A stretch of DNA of 9,841 nt, taken from a bacterium (GTDB lineage: Bacteria; UBA6262). The stretch is taken from positions 1 through 9,841 of the forward strand of contig JAQUQP010000065.1 in assembly GCA_028716025.1 (NCBI GenBank), read 5' to 3'. Below, piece after piece: positions 1-6,169 of this stretch; within the stretch, counting starts at the first letter, position 1; every line of letters begins with the position of its first letter. A program made the position numbers and the translations under genes. The notes below the pieces were generated by a model. The model was not told where the DNA came from, ran no database searches, and saw only the letters and a program-made list of their open reading frames with translations.

Positions 1-571
1 GCAGGGCTTGATGCGCTTTCTGGTAGAGGCCCCAGTCCCGGTACAGCAAACCCATAGTTAAGTTATACTCGATCTTTAATTTTTTTGTCCTGCTGATATG
101 GCCCAATTCCTGCAAGGCTTCCGAATACATCTTCATATCTTTATATATTTTTGCCAAGCCCAAATAGGCAGGCTCATAATTTCGTTTCAGTTCAATACAG
201 TCCTTAAAGTGCTCCATAGACTGGGCATAGTTTTGCCGGCGGTAGTTCACCACGCCAAGTAATTCATGGACAGATAGTTGTTCAGTCTTGTTCAGTTTCT
301 GGTCCAGCGCCTTTAGTAAATGTTTTTCCGCTTCCTGGTCATTTCCTGCCGCCAGAAATAACCGGCCTAAGGTCACGCGCATCTTTCCCGGACGGTATCC
401 CTTGTCCAATGCTTTCTGGTAATTCTCGATCGCCGCGACAAAGTCATTTTTCTGTTCCGCCTTGTCCGCGTTAGCCAGGAAAGTTTTCAACTCACGGTCC
501 GCTGCTTGCAAGCGGGGAACAGGTATGACCAGAGATAAGAACACCAATACCAACCAGGCCTTTTTATTCAT
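1..571 (-). CDS. Exported TPR-repeat protein (partial, C-terminus beyond window)
   Basis: The frame stays open from an ATG at 571 to the window edge and gives 190 residues with no stop, so the C-terminal end is missing. Residues 1-23 look like a Sec signal peptide: MNKK, a hydrophobic stretch (WLVLVFLSLVIPV), then a likely signal peptidase I site after LQA. From about residue 40 there are helix pairs typical of tetratricopeptide repeats, including segments such as DFVAAIENYQKALDKGY, AAGNDQEAEKHLLKAL, RRQNYAQSMEHFKDCIEL, YEPAYLGLAKIYKDMKMYSEAL and GLLYRDWGLYQKAHQAL. TPR proteins are scaffolds, and this one should act in the periplasm or at the outer membrane. Its start overlaps the patatin stop as ATGA, so translation is probably coupled to the upstream gene. 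A GGGA about 9 nt before the ATG may act as a ribosome-binding site. The partner and exact role cannot be told from this fragment. Confidence 0.85.
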   Translation of the reverse strand, partial: MNKKAWLVLVFLSLVIPVPRLQAADRELKTFLANADKAEQKNDFVAAIENYQKALDKGYRPGKMRVTLGRLFLAAGNDQEAEKHLLKALDQKLNKTEQLSVHELLGVVNYRRQNYAQSMEHFKDCIELKRNYEPAYLGLAKIYKDMKMYSEALQELGHISRTKKLKIEYNLTMGLLYRDWGLYQKAHQAL

Positions 572-1509
572 TGCAGTTTATCCCAAACTTTATTCAGGAT
601 CACTTTCTTGATTTGTTTGACCTTGGCCCGAGCCGCTATTATTCCGGCATCGACACATTCCGCGCCACGGTTAAGTTCAGATACGGTAATATTCTTTACG
701 TCCGGGCTGATCACCAGGTCAGCCAATTTAAGCTGTTCTTCGGCTAAAAAATTCCCCCGGATATAGATAACCTGGCTCAATATTAAAAGAGCATTATTAG
801 TTTTGGCGATCCCTACTTGCGCCGTCACGTCTATAACAATAATAATGTCCGCTCCCATAAGCTTAGCTACATCAGCTGGCACATTATCGACTACCCCGCC
901 ATCCATGAGCAAACGATGCCGGTATTCTACCGGCTGGAACAAGCCAGGCATTGTTGCACTGGCGCGGACCGCCGGCGCGACCTGGCCCTCTTTAAGGATT
1001 ATCTTTTCACCGTTGCGGATATCCACGGCTACGCAGGCAAAGGGTATTTTCAGTTCGTCAAACCGTTTATTGCCAATATACTTGTTGACGTACTCTTCTA
1101 TCCTTTTAGTAGAATACAAACCCACCGGGGAGATCTTAAAGCTCACCAGCTTATTCCAGGTCATATTCTGCGCCATGTCCACGATAGTATCGGCAGGCAC
1201 GTCAGCGGCATATAATGAGCCGATCAATGCTCCGACACTGGTTCCAACAATTATATCAACCGGTAAACGCTCTTCAGTAAAAACCTGGATAACTCCGGCA
1301 TGAGCCAAACCCCTGGCCCCGCCTCCGCCCATTACCAGCGCTACTTTTGGCTTTTCCTCTGCCGGCAAAGATAAATATTTTTGCCAGAAAAAATCGATCA
1401 GTAATTCTTCTTCGTCCAAAGTGCCGGCCGTTACCGGCAACGCCGGAGACCAAAGAACAAAACCGAGCCATAAATAAACAAAAATTTTTTTACCGGTAAG
1501 CCGGATCAT
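568..1509 (-). CDS. Exported patatin-like phospholipase (RssA-type)
   Basis: A 313-residue patatin-family acyl hydrolase. The family uses a Ser-Asp dyad to cleave acyl chains from phospholipids or related lipids. Visible motifs are the glycine-rich oxyanion loop GGGGARG (61-67), the nucleophile elbow GTSVG with Ser91 (89-93), a SATMPGLFQPV segment (184-194) and the catalytic DGG with Asp203 (203-205). All key residues are present. Residues 1-28 (IFVYLWLGFVLW core, VTA before Gly29) look like a Sec signal peptide, so the enzyme should be periplasmic or attached to the outer membrane, unlike cytoplasmic RssA. At 313 residues it is a patatin domain with little extra, and there is no room for the POTRA and barrel domains of PlpD-type secreted patatins. 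Its ATG shares one base with the TolC stop (TAATG). A role in outer-membrane lipid turnover is inference. Confidence 0.9.
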   Translation of the reverse strand: MIRLTGKKIFVYLWLGFVLWSPALPVTAGTLDEEELLIDFFWQKYLSLPAEEKPKVALVMGGGGARGLAHAGVIQVFTEERLPVDIIVGTSVGALIGSLYAADVPADTIVDMAQNMTWNKLVSFKISPVGLYSTKRIEEYVNKYIGNKRFDELKIPFACVAVDIRNGEKIILKEGQVAPAVRASATMPGLFQPVEYRHRLLMDGGVVDNVPADVAKLMGADIIIVIDVTAQVGIAKTNNALLILSQVIYIRGNFLAEEQLKLADLVISPDVKNITVSELNRGAECVDAGIIAARAKVKQIKKVILNKVWDKLQ

Positions 1510-2816
1510 TATTTGTCTACCAAATCCAATCCCGTGGCCACTTTCAATTCCTGTTCGCCTACAGTATATTCATAGGCGTTATCCAAAGCTTGTATCTTGG
1601 TTTCAATAGTTTTCTTCTGTACCGCCAGCAGGTCTGTACAAGACAGCTGGTTGTCTTTGTAATAATCCATCGCTGAATCCAAAGCTTTTTGCGCCAAATC
1701 CCTGTTTTTGGACATTTCCGTCAAATTCTTCCCGGCGCGCATATAGCGGCGATAACTTTCCTCGATGTTCATTTTAAGGTCATCACTGGTTCTTACTCTC
1801 AACAAATTAGTGGATTTCAACTCACTGCGCATCTGCCTTACTCTTGCCCAGCTTAACCAACCGTTGAACAACGGGTAATGCAGCGCTAACGTGGCAGTCC
1901 AGTTACGGCCTTCCAGCTCTGAGTTCAAGCCACTGCGTTCATAATCAGCGCCCAATACAATAGTCGGGTAACGTTCACTGAAGGCCTGGCTAATCATATG
2001 ATTTATCTTTTTTTCTTCCAGCGAAAGCCCTTGCAGTACCGGTGACCGGTCAAGCGCGAGGGCAATATAAGTATTCAATCCCTGGGTATCCTCTTCCGGA
2101 GTCAATGTTTTGAAATCGCCTACCAATTTCACCTGCGAATCCAGTTCGAATCCTACCGCTTTATTAAAAGCGGTGTAAACCAGTTGGAGTTTTTCTTCTT
2201 CTCCGGCTATCTGCATCTCCAACCGGGAGCGCTCGATCTCCAGAAGAGTGTTCTCATAATCCTTCGCCTTGGTCCTATTTTTAGCTGCTTCTATGTAGGT
2301 CTTGACCTGGGACAGGGATTCCCGGTTGAATTCCAACACCTGCTGCTGGTAAAGAACATCATAAAATCTCCGGGTCACTTCCAGGTAAACTTTCCGTCTC
2401 ACTGTTTCATAAGTCTTAATAGTGATATCAAGATCTTTTTGCGCGATATTGAGTTGGTTAACAAGATACCCGCCGGTAAATAAATACTGGTTAACTGAGA
2501 TCCTGGCAGCATAGTGATTACTGACCCCTACGGCCAGGCTGGACCCTCCAAGGCTGGGCGGCAATGTAGTAGGCGTGCCCACACTCAAGCGGGTGTAAGC
2601 GCCGGTCAGATTAACCTTGGGAAAGAAGTAAGAACCTGCTTCTTCAATTTTTTGTTCGGCTACGTACCTTTTTTCAGACGCAGCCAACAACTCCTGGTTA
2701 TTGGTCATGGCCCATTTAATACTGTCTTCCAAGGTAAGTATCTTCTCCGGCTGTTCCAAAGCCCAGGAGGCAGCGCTCCATAAAATCAAGCATAATAATA
2801 TAAATATTTTCTTCAT
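1509..2816 (-). CDS. TolC-family outer-membrane efflux protein
   Basis: A 435-residue outer-membrane factor. These proteins form trimeric barrel-plus-helical-tunnel channels that join inner-membrane pumps through adaptor proteins. I chose the ATG at 2816, although the frame is open to 2900, because MKKIFILLCLILWSAASWA is a clear signal peptide (residues 1-19) and this ATG forms an ATGA overlap with the argH stop. The two internal OEP repeats are visible. The first starts with LTLEDSIKWAMTNNQELLAA (about 28-47), followed by FFPKVNLTGAYTRL and the strand segment ISVNQYLFTGG (106-115). The second starts near NTYIALALDRSPVL (248-261), followed by YPTIVLGADYERSG (283-296) and LHYPLFNGW (312-320). 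Long helices rich in Gln, Glu and Lys follow each barrel segment. No periplasmic adaptor or pump gene is in the window, so the partner must be encoded elsewhere. The substrate is unknown. Confidence 0.9.
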   Translation of the reverse strand: MKKIFILLCLILWSAASWALEQPEKILTLEDSIKWAMTNNQELLAASEKRYVAEQKIEEAGSYFFPKVNLTGAYTRLSVGTPTTLPPSLGGSSLAVGVSNHYAARISVNQYLFTGGYLVNQLNIAQKDLDITIKTYETVRRKVYLEVTRRFYDVLYQQQVLEFNRESLSQVKTYIEAAKNRTKAKDYENTLLEIERSRLEMQIAGEEEKLQLVYTAFNKAVGFELDSQVKLVGDFKTLTPEEDTQGLNTYIALALDRSPVLQGLSLEEKKINHMISQAFSERYPTIVLGADYERSGLNSELEGRNWTATLALHYPLFNGWLSWARVRQMRSELKSTNLLRVRTSDDLKMNIEESYRRYMRAGKNLTEMSKNRDLAQKALDSAMDYYKDNQLSCTDLLAVQKKTIETKIQALDNAYEYTVGEQELKVATGLDLVDK

Positions 2817-4186
2817 TTTAGACCCATTTTTTCTTTCTTGATACTGGCCAGCACCTGCGCCGGGGCAGTGCCGCCTGTTGATTTTTTCCGTTTCAGGCAA
2901 TTCTCTATCTTGATAAAAGAGAAAATATCCTGGCTGAATTTAGGACTAAATTGCCGGTATTCGGCCAATTTCAGGTCGTGGAAATCTTTCTTCTGGTCCA
3001 GGCAATACTTTACCAGGCTGCCGACGACAAAATGCGCCTGCCGGAAAGGTATTCCTTTAAGTACCAGGTAATCCGCGATATCAGTGGCTTCCATCAAACC
3101 CTTGGACAGTTTTTGCGCCATATTTTTAGACCGGACTTTCATGGTCCTGACCAGCTCACCGGTAATAGCCAGGGTATCATTGACCGTATCTACCGTATCG
3201 AACAATGGTCCTTTGTCTTCCTGCAGGTCCCGGTTATAGGATAATGGCAAACCTTTCAATAAGGTCAACAAGGCCATCAGGTTACCATAGATCTTGCCGC
3301 TTTTGCCGCGGATCAGCTCTGCCACATCAGGGTTTTTCTTCTGCGGCATAATGGAAGAACCTGTGCAGAAAGCGTCGGCCAGCTCCACAAATTCAAATTC
3401 ACTGGAGCTCCACAGCACTAATTCCTCTGCTAACCGCGAAAGATGCATGATCAGGATAGAAGAAACTGCCAGGAACTCGATAATGAAATCCCGGTCACTG
3501 ACCGTATCAACGCTGTTCTCGCTCACTTTCGGGAAATTGAGCAATTTGGCAGTAAATTCCCGCCGCACCGGATAATTTACCCCGGCCAATGCCCCTACTC
3601 CCAGGGGCAGGACATTGGTCCGCTCAAGACATTCGGCAAACCGTGCCTTATCCCGCTTAAGCATATAATAATAAGCCATGATATAGTGGCTGAATAAGAT
3701 CGGCTGGGCGTGCTGCATATGCGTATATCCCGGCATCACGACCGTAATATTTTTTTCAGCTATGTCTAGTAATATTTGCTGTAGCTGGTCTATACCTTTG
3801 ATAATATTTTCTGTTTCAGCGCGCAAGAAAAGCCGCACATCCAGCAGCACCTGGTCGTTCCGCGACCGGGCAGTATGCAGTTTCTCCCCTACCGGACCGA
3901 TCTTGGCGATCAGTTTTTTCTCAATAGCCATATGGATATCTTCATCAGTTTGCTTGAAAACAAATTTTCCGGTTTCTATCTCCTTGAGGATAGCTTTTAA
4001 TCCGGCAGTGATCTTGGCTGCTTCTTTTTGGGAAATGATACGGCTTTTTGCCAGCATAGTAGCATGGGCAATACTGCCGGCAATATCATATGCATATAAC
4101 CGCTTATCAACTTGAATGGAAGCAGTATAATCCTCGCATTGTTTATTCGTGGATACTTTAAACCGTCCACTCCATAATTTTTTCAT
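2813..4186 (-). CDS. argH: Argininosuccinate lyase
   Basis: A cytoplasmic enzyme that splits argininosuccinate into arginine and fumarate, the last step of arginine synthesis. The 457-residue length is normal for ArgH. Fumarase/aspartase superfamily motifs are intact: MKKLWSGRF at the N-terminus, DEDIHMAIE (81-89), LHTARSRNDQ (103-112), the general-acid region PGYTHMQHAQP with His156 (152-162), and the superfamily signature GSSIMPQKKNPD (276-287) with the catalytic serine near 277. The start is supported by GGAG (4194-4197) placed 7 nt before the ATG, inside the 13-bp gap after argG. The stop TGA overlaps the ATG of the TolC-like gene by 4 bp. A small oddity is NYPVRREFTAKLL (204-216), where most family members I recall have an acidic residue in place of the first Arg. 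This is probably lineage variation. Confidence 0.97.
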   Translation of the reverse strand: MKKLWSGRFKVSTNKQCEDYTASIQVDKRLYAYDIAGSIAHATMLAKSRIISQKEAAKITAGLKAILKEIETGKFVFKQTDEDIHMAIEKKLIAKIGPVGEKLHTARSRNDQVLLDVRLFLRAETENIIKGIDQLQQILLDIAEKNITVVMPGYTHMQHAQPILFSHYIMAYYYMLKRDKARFAECLERTNVLPLGVGALAGVNYPVRREFTAKLLNFPKVSENSVDTVSDRDFIIEFLAVSSILIMHLSRLAEELVLWSSSEFEFVELADAFCTGSSIMPQKKNPDVAELIRGKSGKIYGNLMALLTLLKGLPLSYNRDLQEDKGPLFDTVDTVNDTLAITGELVRTMKVRSKNMAQKLSKGLMEATDIADYLVLKGIPFRQAHFVVGSLVKYCLDQKKDFHDLKLAEYRQFSPKFSQDIFSFIKIENCLKRKKSTGGTAPAQVLASIKKEKMGLK

Positions 4187-4199
4187 GGCAAAACTCCAA

Positions 4200-5411
4200 T
4201 TAATATTTTTTCTTATTGACCAGCGCCTGCACTTTTAACGGTAATCCCAATAGGTTAATAAATCCTTCCGCGTCGTACTGGTTATACACGGTATCTGCTT
4301 CAAATGTGGCCAAGTCAGGCTGGTATAATGACTTATCCGCCTTCCGGCCGACGATCGCGCAATTTCCTTTATACAATTTTACCCGCACAACACCAGTCAC
4401 AGTAACCTGGGTTTTATCTACAAAAGCATCGAGAGCTTCCCGTAAAGGCGTGAACCAGAAACCCGCGTAGATCAATTCAGCGTATTTATCGCTGACCTTT
4501 TTCTTCCACACCGTGGTTTGCCGGTCAAGGCAGAGCGTTTCCAAAGCCTGGTGCGCCGTCATCAGGATGGTGCCACCCGGTGTTTCATATACGCCGCGGG
4601 ACTTCATTCCTACTACCCGGTTTTCCACAATATCCACCCGTCCAACTCCATTGGCGCCACCGATCTTGTTGAGCTTTTCGATCAGCTTGACCCCGTCATA
4701 TTTCACGCCATTAATACTGACTGGGATGCCTTTTACAAAACCGATGTCAACATACGTAGCCTTATTAGGCGCTTTTTCCGGGGCCACAGACAACAGGAAC
4801 ATATCTTCCGGCGGTTCATTCCATGGATTTTCCAGGATACCGCCCTCAAAGCTGATGTGCCAGAGATTCCGGTCGCTGGAATAAGGTTTTTTCTTGGTAA
4901 CCGGGACAGGAATGCCATATTTCTTGGCATAAGCGATCTCTTCTTCCCGGGACTTCAGTTCCCAGGTACGCCATGGGGCAATGATCTTGATCTTCGGGTC
5001 AAGAGCTTTAAAAGTTAATTCAAAGCGCAGCTGGTCGTTCCCTTTCCCGGTGCAACCGTGCGCCACAGCATCGGCATTCTCTTTTTTAGCGATCTCAATT
5101 TGTTTTTTCGCTATCAACGGCCGGGCGATACTGGTCCCGAGCAGGTATTTGTCCTCATAAATGGCTCCCGCCTTAAGCATTGGCCAAATATACTCTTCCA
5201 CAAATTCCTTGGTCAGGTCCTCGATATAGATCTTACTGGCGCCGGTCTTTATGGCCTTTTGTTTGAGCCCGCTTAATTCGTCATTCTGGCCGATATTGGC
5301 GGCAAAAGCCACTACTTCACAGCCATATTCTTTTTTCAGCCAATGAATAATAATAGACGTATCCAGCCCGCCTGAGTAGGCTAACACAACTTTGTTAATT
5401 TTTTCTGACAT
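4200..5411 (-). CDS. argG: Argininosuccinate synthase
   Basis: A cytoplasmic ATP-dependent ligase that joins citrulline and aspartate into argininosuccinate, the step before ArgH. The protein has 403 residues, the usual length of the shorter bacterial type. The N-terminal PP-loop AYSGGLDTS (11-19) binds [16 protein letters not shown] (90-102), [14 protein letters not shown] (118-131) and [20 protein letters not shown] (257-276) are characteristic ArgG blocks. The start is fixed by a strong AAGGAG Shine-Dalgarno sequence at 5422-5417. It is the first protein gene after the tRNA cluster, with 60 bp between the tRNA-Leu 3' end and the ATG. I see no convincing -35/-10 pair in that gap, so transcription could come from the tRNA region or from a poorly conserved promoter. 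I found no ARG-box palindrome I would trust. Confidence 0.98.
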   Translation of the reverse strand: MSEKINKVVLAYSGGLDTSIIIHWLKKEYGCEVVAFAANIGQNDELSGLKQKAIKTGASKIYIEDLTKEFVEEYIWPMLKAGAIYEDKYLLGTSIARPLIAKKQIEIAKKENADAVAHGCTGKGNDQLRFELTFKALDPKIKIIAPWRTWELKSREEEIAYAKKYGIPVPVTKKKPYSSDRNLWHISFEGGILENPWNEPPEDMFLLSVAPEKAPNKATYVDIGFVKGIPVSINGVKYDGVKLIEKLNKIGGANGVGRVDIVENRVVGMKSRGVYETPGGTILMTAHQALETLCLDRQTTVWKKKVSDKYAELIYAGFWFTPLREALDAFVDKTQVTVTGVVRVKLYKGNCAIVGRKADKSLYQPDLATFEADTVYNQYDAEGFINLLGLPLKVQALVNKKKY

Positions 5412-5414
5412 ATT

Positions 5415-5422
5415 ATCTCCTT
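5415..5422 (-). promoter_or_regulatory. Strong Shine-Dalgarno site of argG
   Basis: The minus strand reads AAGGAGAT followed by AAT and then the argG ATG at 5411. This puts the AAGGAG core 5 nt before the start codon. It is the best ribosome-binding site in the left block and marks argG as the entry gene of the argG-argH-tolC-patatin-TPR unit. The downstream genes rely on short gaps or overlaps. Confidence 0.8.
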
Positions 5423-5471
5423 AAATATATAGGTCAACACTGAGGGTTACTAGAGAGGATTTGAATTAATT

Positions 5472-5555
5472 TGCCGCGGAAGGGATTTGAACCCCCAAGT
5501 CCTTGCGGACACATGGTCCTAAGCCATGCGTGTCTGCCAATTCCACCACCGCGGC
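5472..5555 (-). tRNA. tRNA-Leu, anticodon TAG
   Basis: This gives an 84-nt class II tRNA with a 7-bp acceptor stem (GCCGCGG with CCGCGGC), a D arm containing TGGCAGACA, and the anticodon stem CATGG/CCATG closing the loop CTTAGGA, so the anticodon is TAG. A long variable arm (TGTCCGCAAGGACT) follows, then the T arm GGGGG-TTCAAAT-CCCTT. The discriminator base is A, as expected for leucine. CCA is not encoded. It lies 7 bp after tRNA-Lys, so the two are probably one transcript. Confidence 0.97.
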
Positions 5556-5562
5556 GTAAAAG

Positions 5563-5634
5563 TGGGCCGTAGAGGACTCGAACCTCCAACCTTATCCTTA
5601 AGAGGGATCTGCTCTACCATTGAGCTAACGGCCC
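5563..5634 (-). tRNA. tRNA-Lys, anticodon CTT
   Basis: This gives a 72-nt tRNA with acceptor GGGCCGT/ACGGCCC and discriminator A. The D arm is GCTC-AATGGTA-GAGC, the anticodon loop is CTCTTAA (anticodon CTT), the variable loop has 5 nt, and the T arm is GGAGG-TTCGAGT-CCTCT. The anticodon stem GATCC/GGATA has four normal pairs and a G-A mismatch at the outermost position (27-43). CCA is not encoded. It reads AAG codons; a TTT isoacceptor must lie elsewhere. Confidence 0.96.
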
Positions 5635-5645
5635 ATATATAAACT

Positions 5646-5709
5646 GCTTGATGCTGGAAGCTGAAAGCTTGATGCAAAATCTTTTAGCATCCAGCTTTTA
5701 GCATTTAGC
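5646..5709 (-). repeat. Imperfect hairpin repeat between tRNA-Arg and tRNA-Lys
   Basis: An arm at 5660-5675 (GCTGAAAGCTTGATGC on the plus strand) pairs with an arm at 5687-5702 (GCATCCAGCTTTTAGC) across an 11-nt AT-rich loop, with 14 of 16 positions as Watson-Crick pairs and one of the others a G-T wobble. The 9-mer GCTTGATGC also occurs twice in direct orientation (5646-5654 and 5667-5675), which allows a second, shifted pairing (about 5650-5668 with 5687-5705). It resembles a small dispersed intergenic repeat. No ORF or T-run accompanies it. Whether other copies exist cannot be seen here. The structure is near-symmetric, so the strand is nominal. Confidence 0.5.
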
Positions 5710-5718
5710 GGTCTTTAT

Positions 5719-5744
5719 TAAATTAAGCGCGCCTGCTGGGACTT
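5719..5744 (-). repeat. Displaced copy of the tRNA-Arg 3' end (direct repeat, distal copy)
   Basis: These 26 bp are identical to 5877-5902. Read on the minus strand they begin AAGTCCCAGCAGGCGC, the last 16 bases of the tRNA-Arg body without its discriminator, then continue into GCTTAATTTA, which is the discriminator and the flank of the real gene. The rest of a tRNA is absent here: the bases just before it (GATGGAGAAG on the minus strand) do not form a T arm. It is therefore a tRNA tail only, as expected at the far side of an insertion into a tRNA 3' end. Confidence 0.85.
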
Positions 5745-5876
5745 CTTCTCCATCGCGTCGTATTGCACGCCGCTCACCCGTCGCCGGCCAGTCTCGCTCG
5801 GACCAATGGCGCTCGACTTGGCTTCAAGTCCCTGCCCTTTACAATTTTCTTCTCAGTTCTATAACATTTATTCGTG
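5745..5876 (-). mobile_element. Candidate miniature element inserted at the tRNA-Arg 3' end
   Basis: This 132-bp segment is bracketed by the exact 26-bp direct repeats, one of which completes tRNA-Arg. Most of it is visibly GC-rich (40 of 60 bases in 5761-5820), while the portion next to tRNA-Arg is AT-rich. It contains the short hairpin GACTTG-GCTT-CAAGTC near 5815-5830. On the minus strand a frame is open from 5852 through the distal repeat to a TAA at 5718-5720. It is 44 codons long with a stop just upstream and no good start, so I do not call a gene. No integrase or transposase fits in this space. If mobile, it must be moved in trans. A simple local duplication is the alternative. Confidence 0.4.
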
Positions 5877-5902
5877 TAAATTAAGCGCGCCTGCTGGGAC
5901 TT
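5877..5902 (-). repeat. Direct repeat, proximal copy overlapping the tRNA-Arg 3' end
   Basis: This copy is identical over 26 bp to 5719-5744, with a 158-bp offset. It covers positions 5887-5902 of the functional tRNA-Arg (part of the T loop, the 3' half of the T stem and the 3' acceptor strand), the discriminator at 5886 and 9 bp of flank. The repeat ends inside the T loop, a place commonly used as the crossover region by tRNA-targeting integration systems. Confidence 0.85.
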
Positions 5903-5958
5903 GAACCCGGACATCTAGCTCCGGAGGCTAGCGCTCTATCCAATTGAGCTACAGGCGC
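5886..5958 (-). tRNA. tRNA-Arg, anticodon CCG
   Basis: This gives a 73-nt tRNA with acceptor GCGCCTG/CAGGCGC and discriminator G. The D arm is GCTC-AATTGGATA-GAGC, and the anticodon stem CTAGC/GCTAG closes the loop CTCCGGA (anticodon CCG, reading CGG). The T arm is CCGGG-TTCAAGT-CCCAG. All stems pair, so the gene looks functional despite the 3'-end duplication. CCA is not encoded. It lies 251 bp upstream of tRNA-Lys, separated by repeats. Confidence 0.97.
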
Positions 5959-5982
5959 GTCGGCTTTAAACCTAAATGCACG

Positions 5983-6074
5983 CCTCCCCGTAGGAGGAAC
6001 CTCAGGTTCCCCGCTCTCGGCGTTCGCTCGTTAAGCGGGGTTCTCTTAGTGAAGTTTTTCTTCTCGCCTTCACT
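5983..6074 (-). repeat. Run of four hairpins upstream of tRNA-Arg
   Basis: Consecutive inverted repeats lie end to end. CCTCC/GGAGG is at 5983-5997, GAACC/GGTTC with a 3-nt loop at 5997-6009, CCCCGCT/AGCGGGG at 6009-6040, and AGTGAAG/CTTCACT at 6048-6074. The first three share their boundary bases, so they tile with no gap. If the tRNA-Arg transcript starts upstream, this would be a heavily folded leader. A dispersed intergenic repeat is an equally good reading. No T-run follows any stem on the minus strand, so I do not call them terminators. Confidence 0.6.
6002..6073 (-). CDS. Possible arginine-rich 23-residue leader ORF (weak)
   Basis: On the minus strand AGGAGG (6087-6082) is followed 8 nt later by GTG at 6073. 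That opens a 23-codon frame starting MKARRKTSLREPRLTSERRE and ending with TGA at 6002-6004. Seven of the 23 residues are arginine, and one is encoded by CGG, the codon read by the tRNA-Arg just downstream. The Shine-Dalgarno spacing is good. Against it: the frame sits inside the hairpin run, another frame through the same stretch is also open, and a 72-bp ORF is easily met by chance. No known family is recognised. Confidence 0.15.
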   Translation of the reverse strand: MKARRKTSLREPRLTSERRERGT

Positions 6075-6095
6075 GTCACCCCCTCCTATTTACCG

Positions 6096-6125
6096 AATAT
6101 AAAGAGGCCCTGTGCATAAAGTTAA
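6096..6125 (-). promoter_or_regulatory. Weak candidate promoter for the tRNA-Arg side of the cluster
   Basis: The minus strand has TTAACT (6125-6120), an 18-bp spacer and TATATT (6101-6096). The -10 matches the sigma-70 consensus at 5 of 6 positions and the -35 at 4 of 6. Transcription would begin near 6089, giving a leader of about 130 nt with the hairpin run before the tRNA-Arg 5' end at 5958. This is a consensus match in an AT-rich stretch and could be fortuitous. Confidence 0.25.
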
Positions 6126-6169
6126 AGACTATAATCTCTGGGAGTTTCCGGGACTTCCCAAAAGCATAT

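Noticed and set aside
803..1303. Plus-strand open frames of 132 and 166 codons opposite the patatin gene
   Set aside because: They are antisense to a gene with intact catalytic motifs, have no recognisable domain and no ribosome-binding site. The same applies to plus-strand frames opposite tolC, argH, argG, the HD-GYP gene, the binding protein and the receptor.
2817..2900. Upstream in-frame ATG extending the TolC-like protein by 28 residues
   Set aside because: The extension is polar and lies inside argH, and it would bury the clear signal peptide that starts at 2816. The ATGA overlap supports the internal start.
5441..5471. Possible second tRNA remnant between tRNA-Leu and argG (GGATTTGAA resembles the T-arm text of tRNA-Leu)
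   Set aside because: Only nine bases match the tRNA-Leu T arm and no acceptor-stem sequence accompanies them, so chance is sufficient.
5409..5471. TTGACC and AT-rich bases upstream of argG as a sigma-70 promoter
   Set aside because: With TTGACC as -35, the best -10 would overlap the argG start codon. Other -10-like stretches have no acceptable -35.
5646..6074. CRISPR array or riboswitch in the repeat-rich tRNA region
   Set aside because: There are no regularly spaced repeats with unique spacers, and the hairpins match no riboswitch core I recognise.
6140..6159. GGGAGT/ACTTCCC inverted repeat as a terminator
   Set aside because: The stem is short with a bulge, and no T-run follows on either strand.
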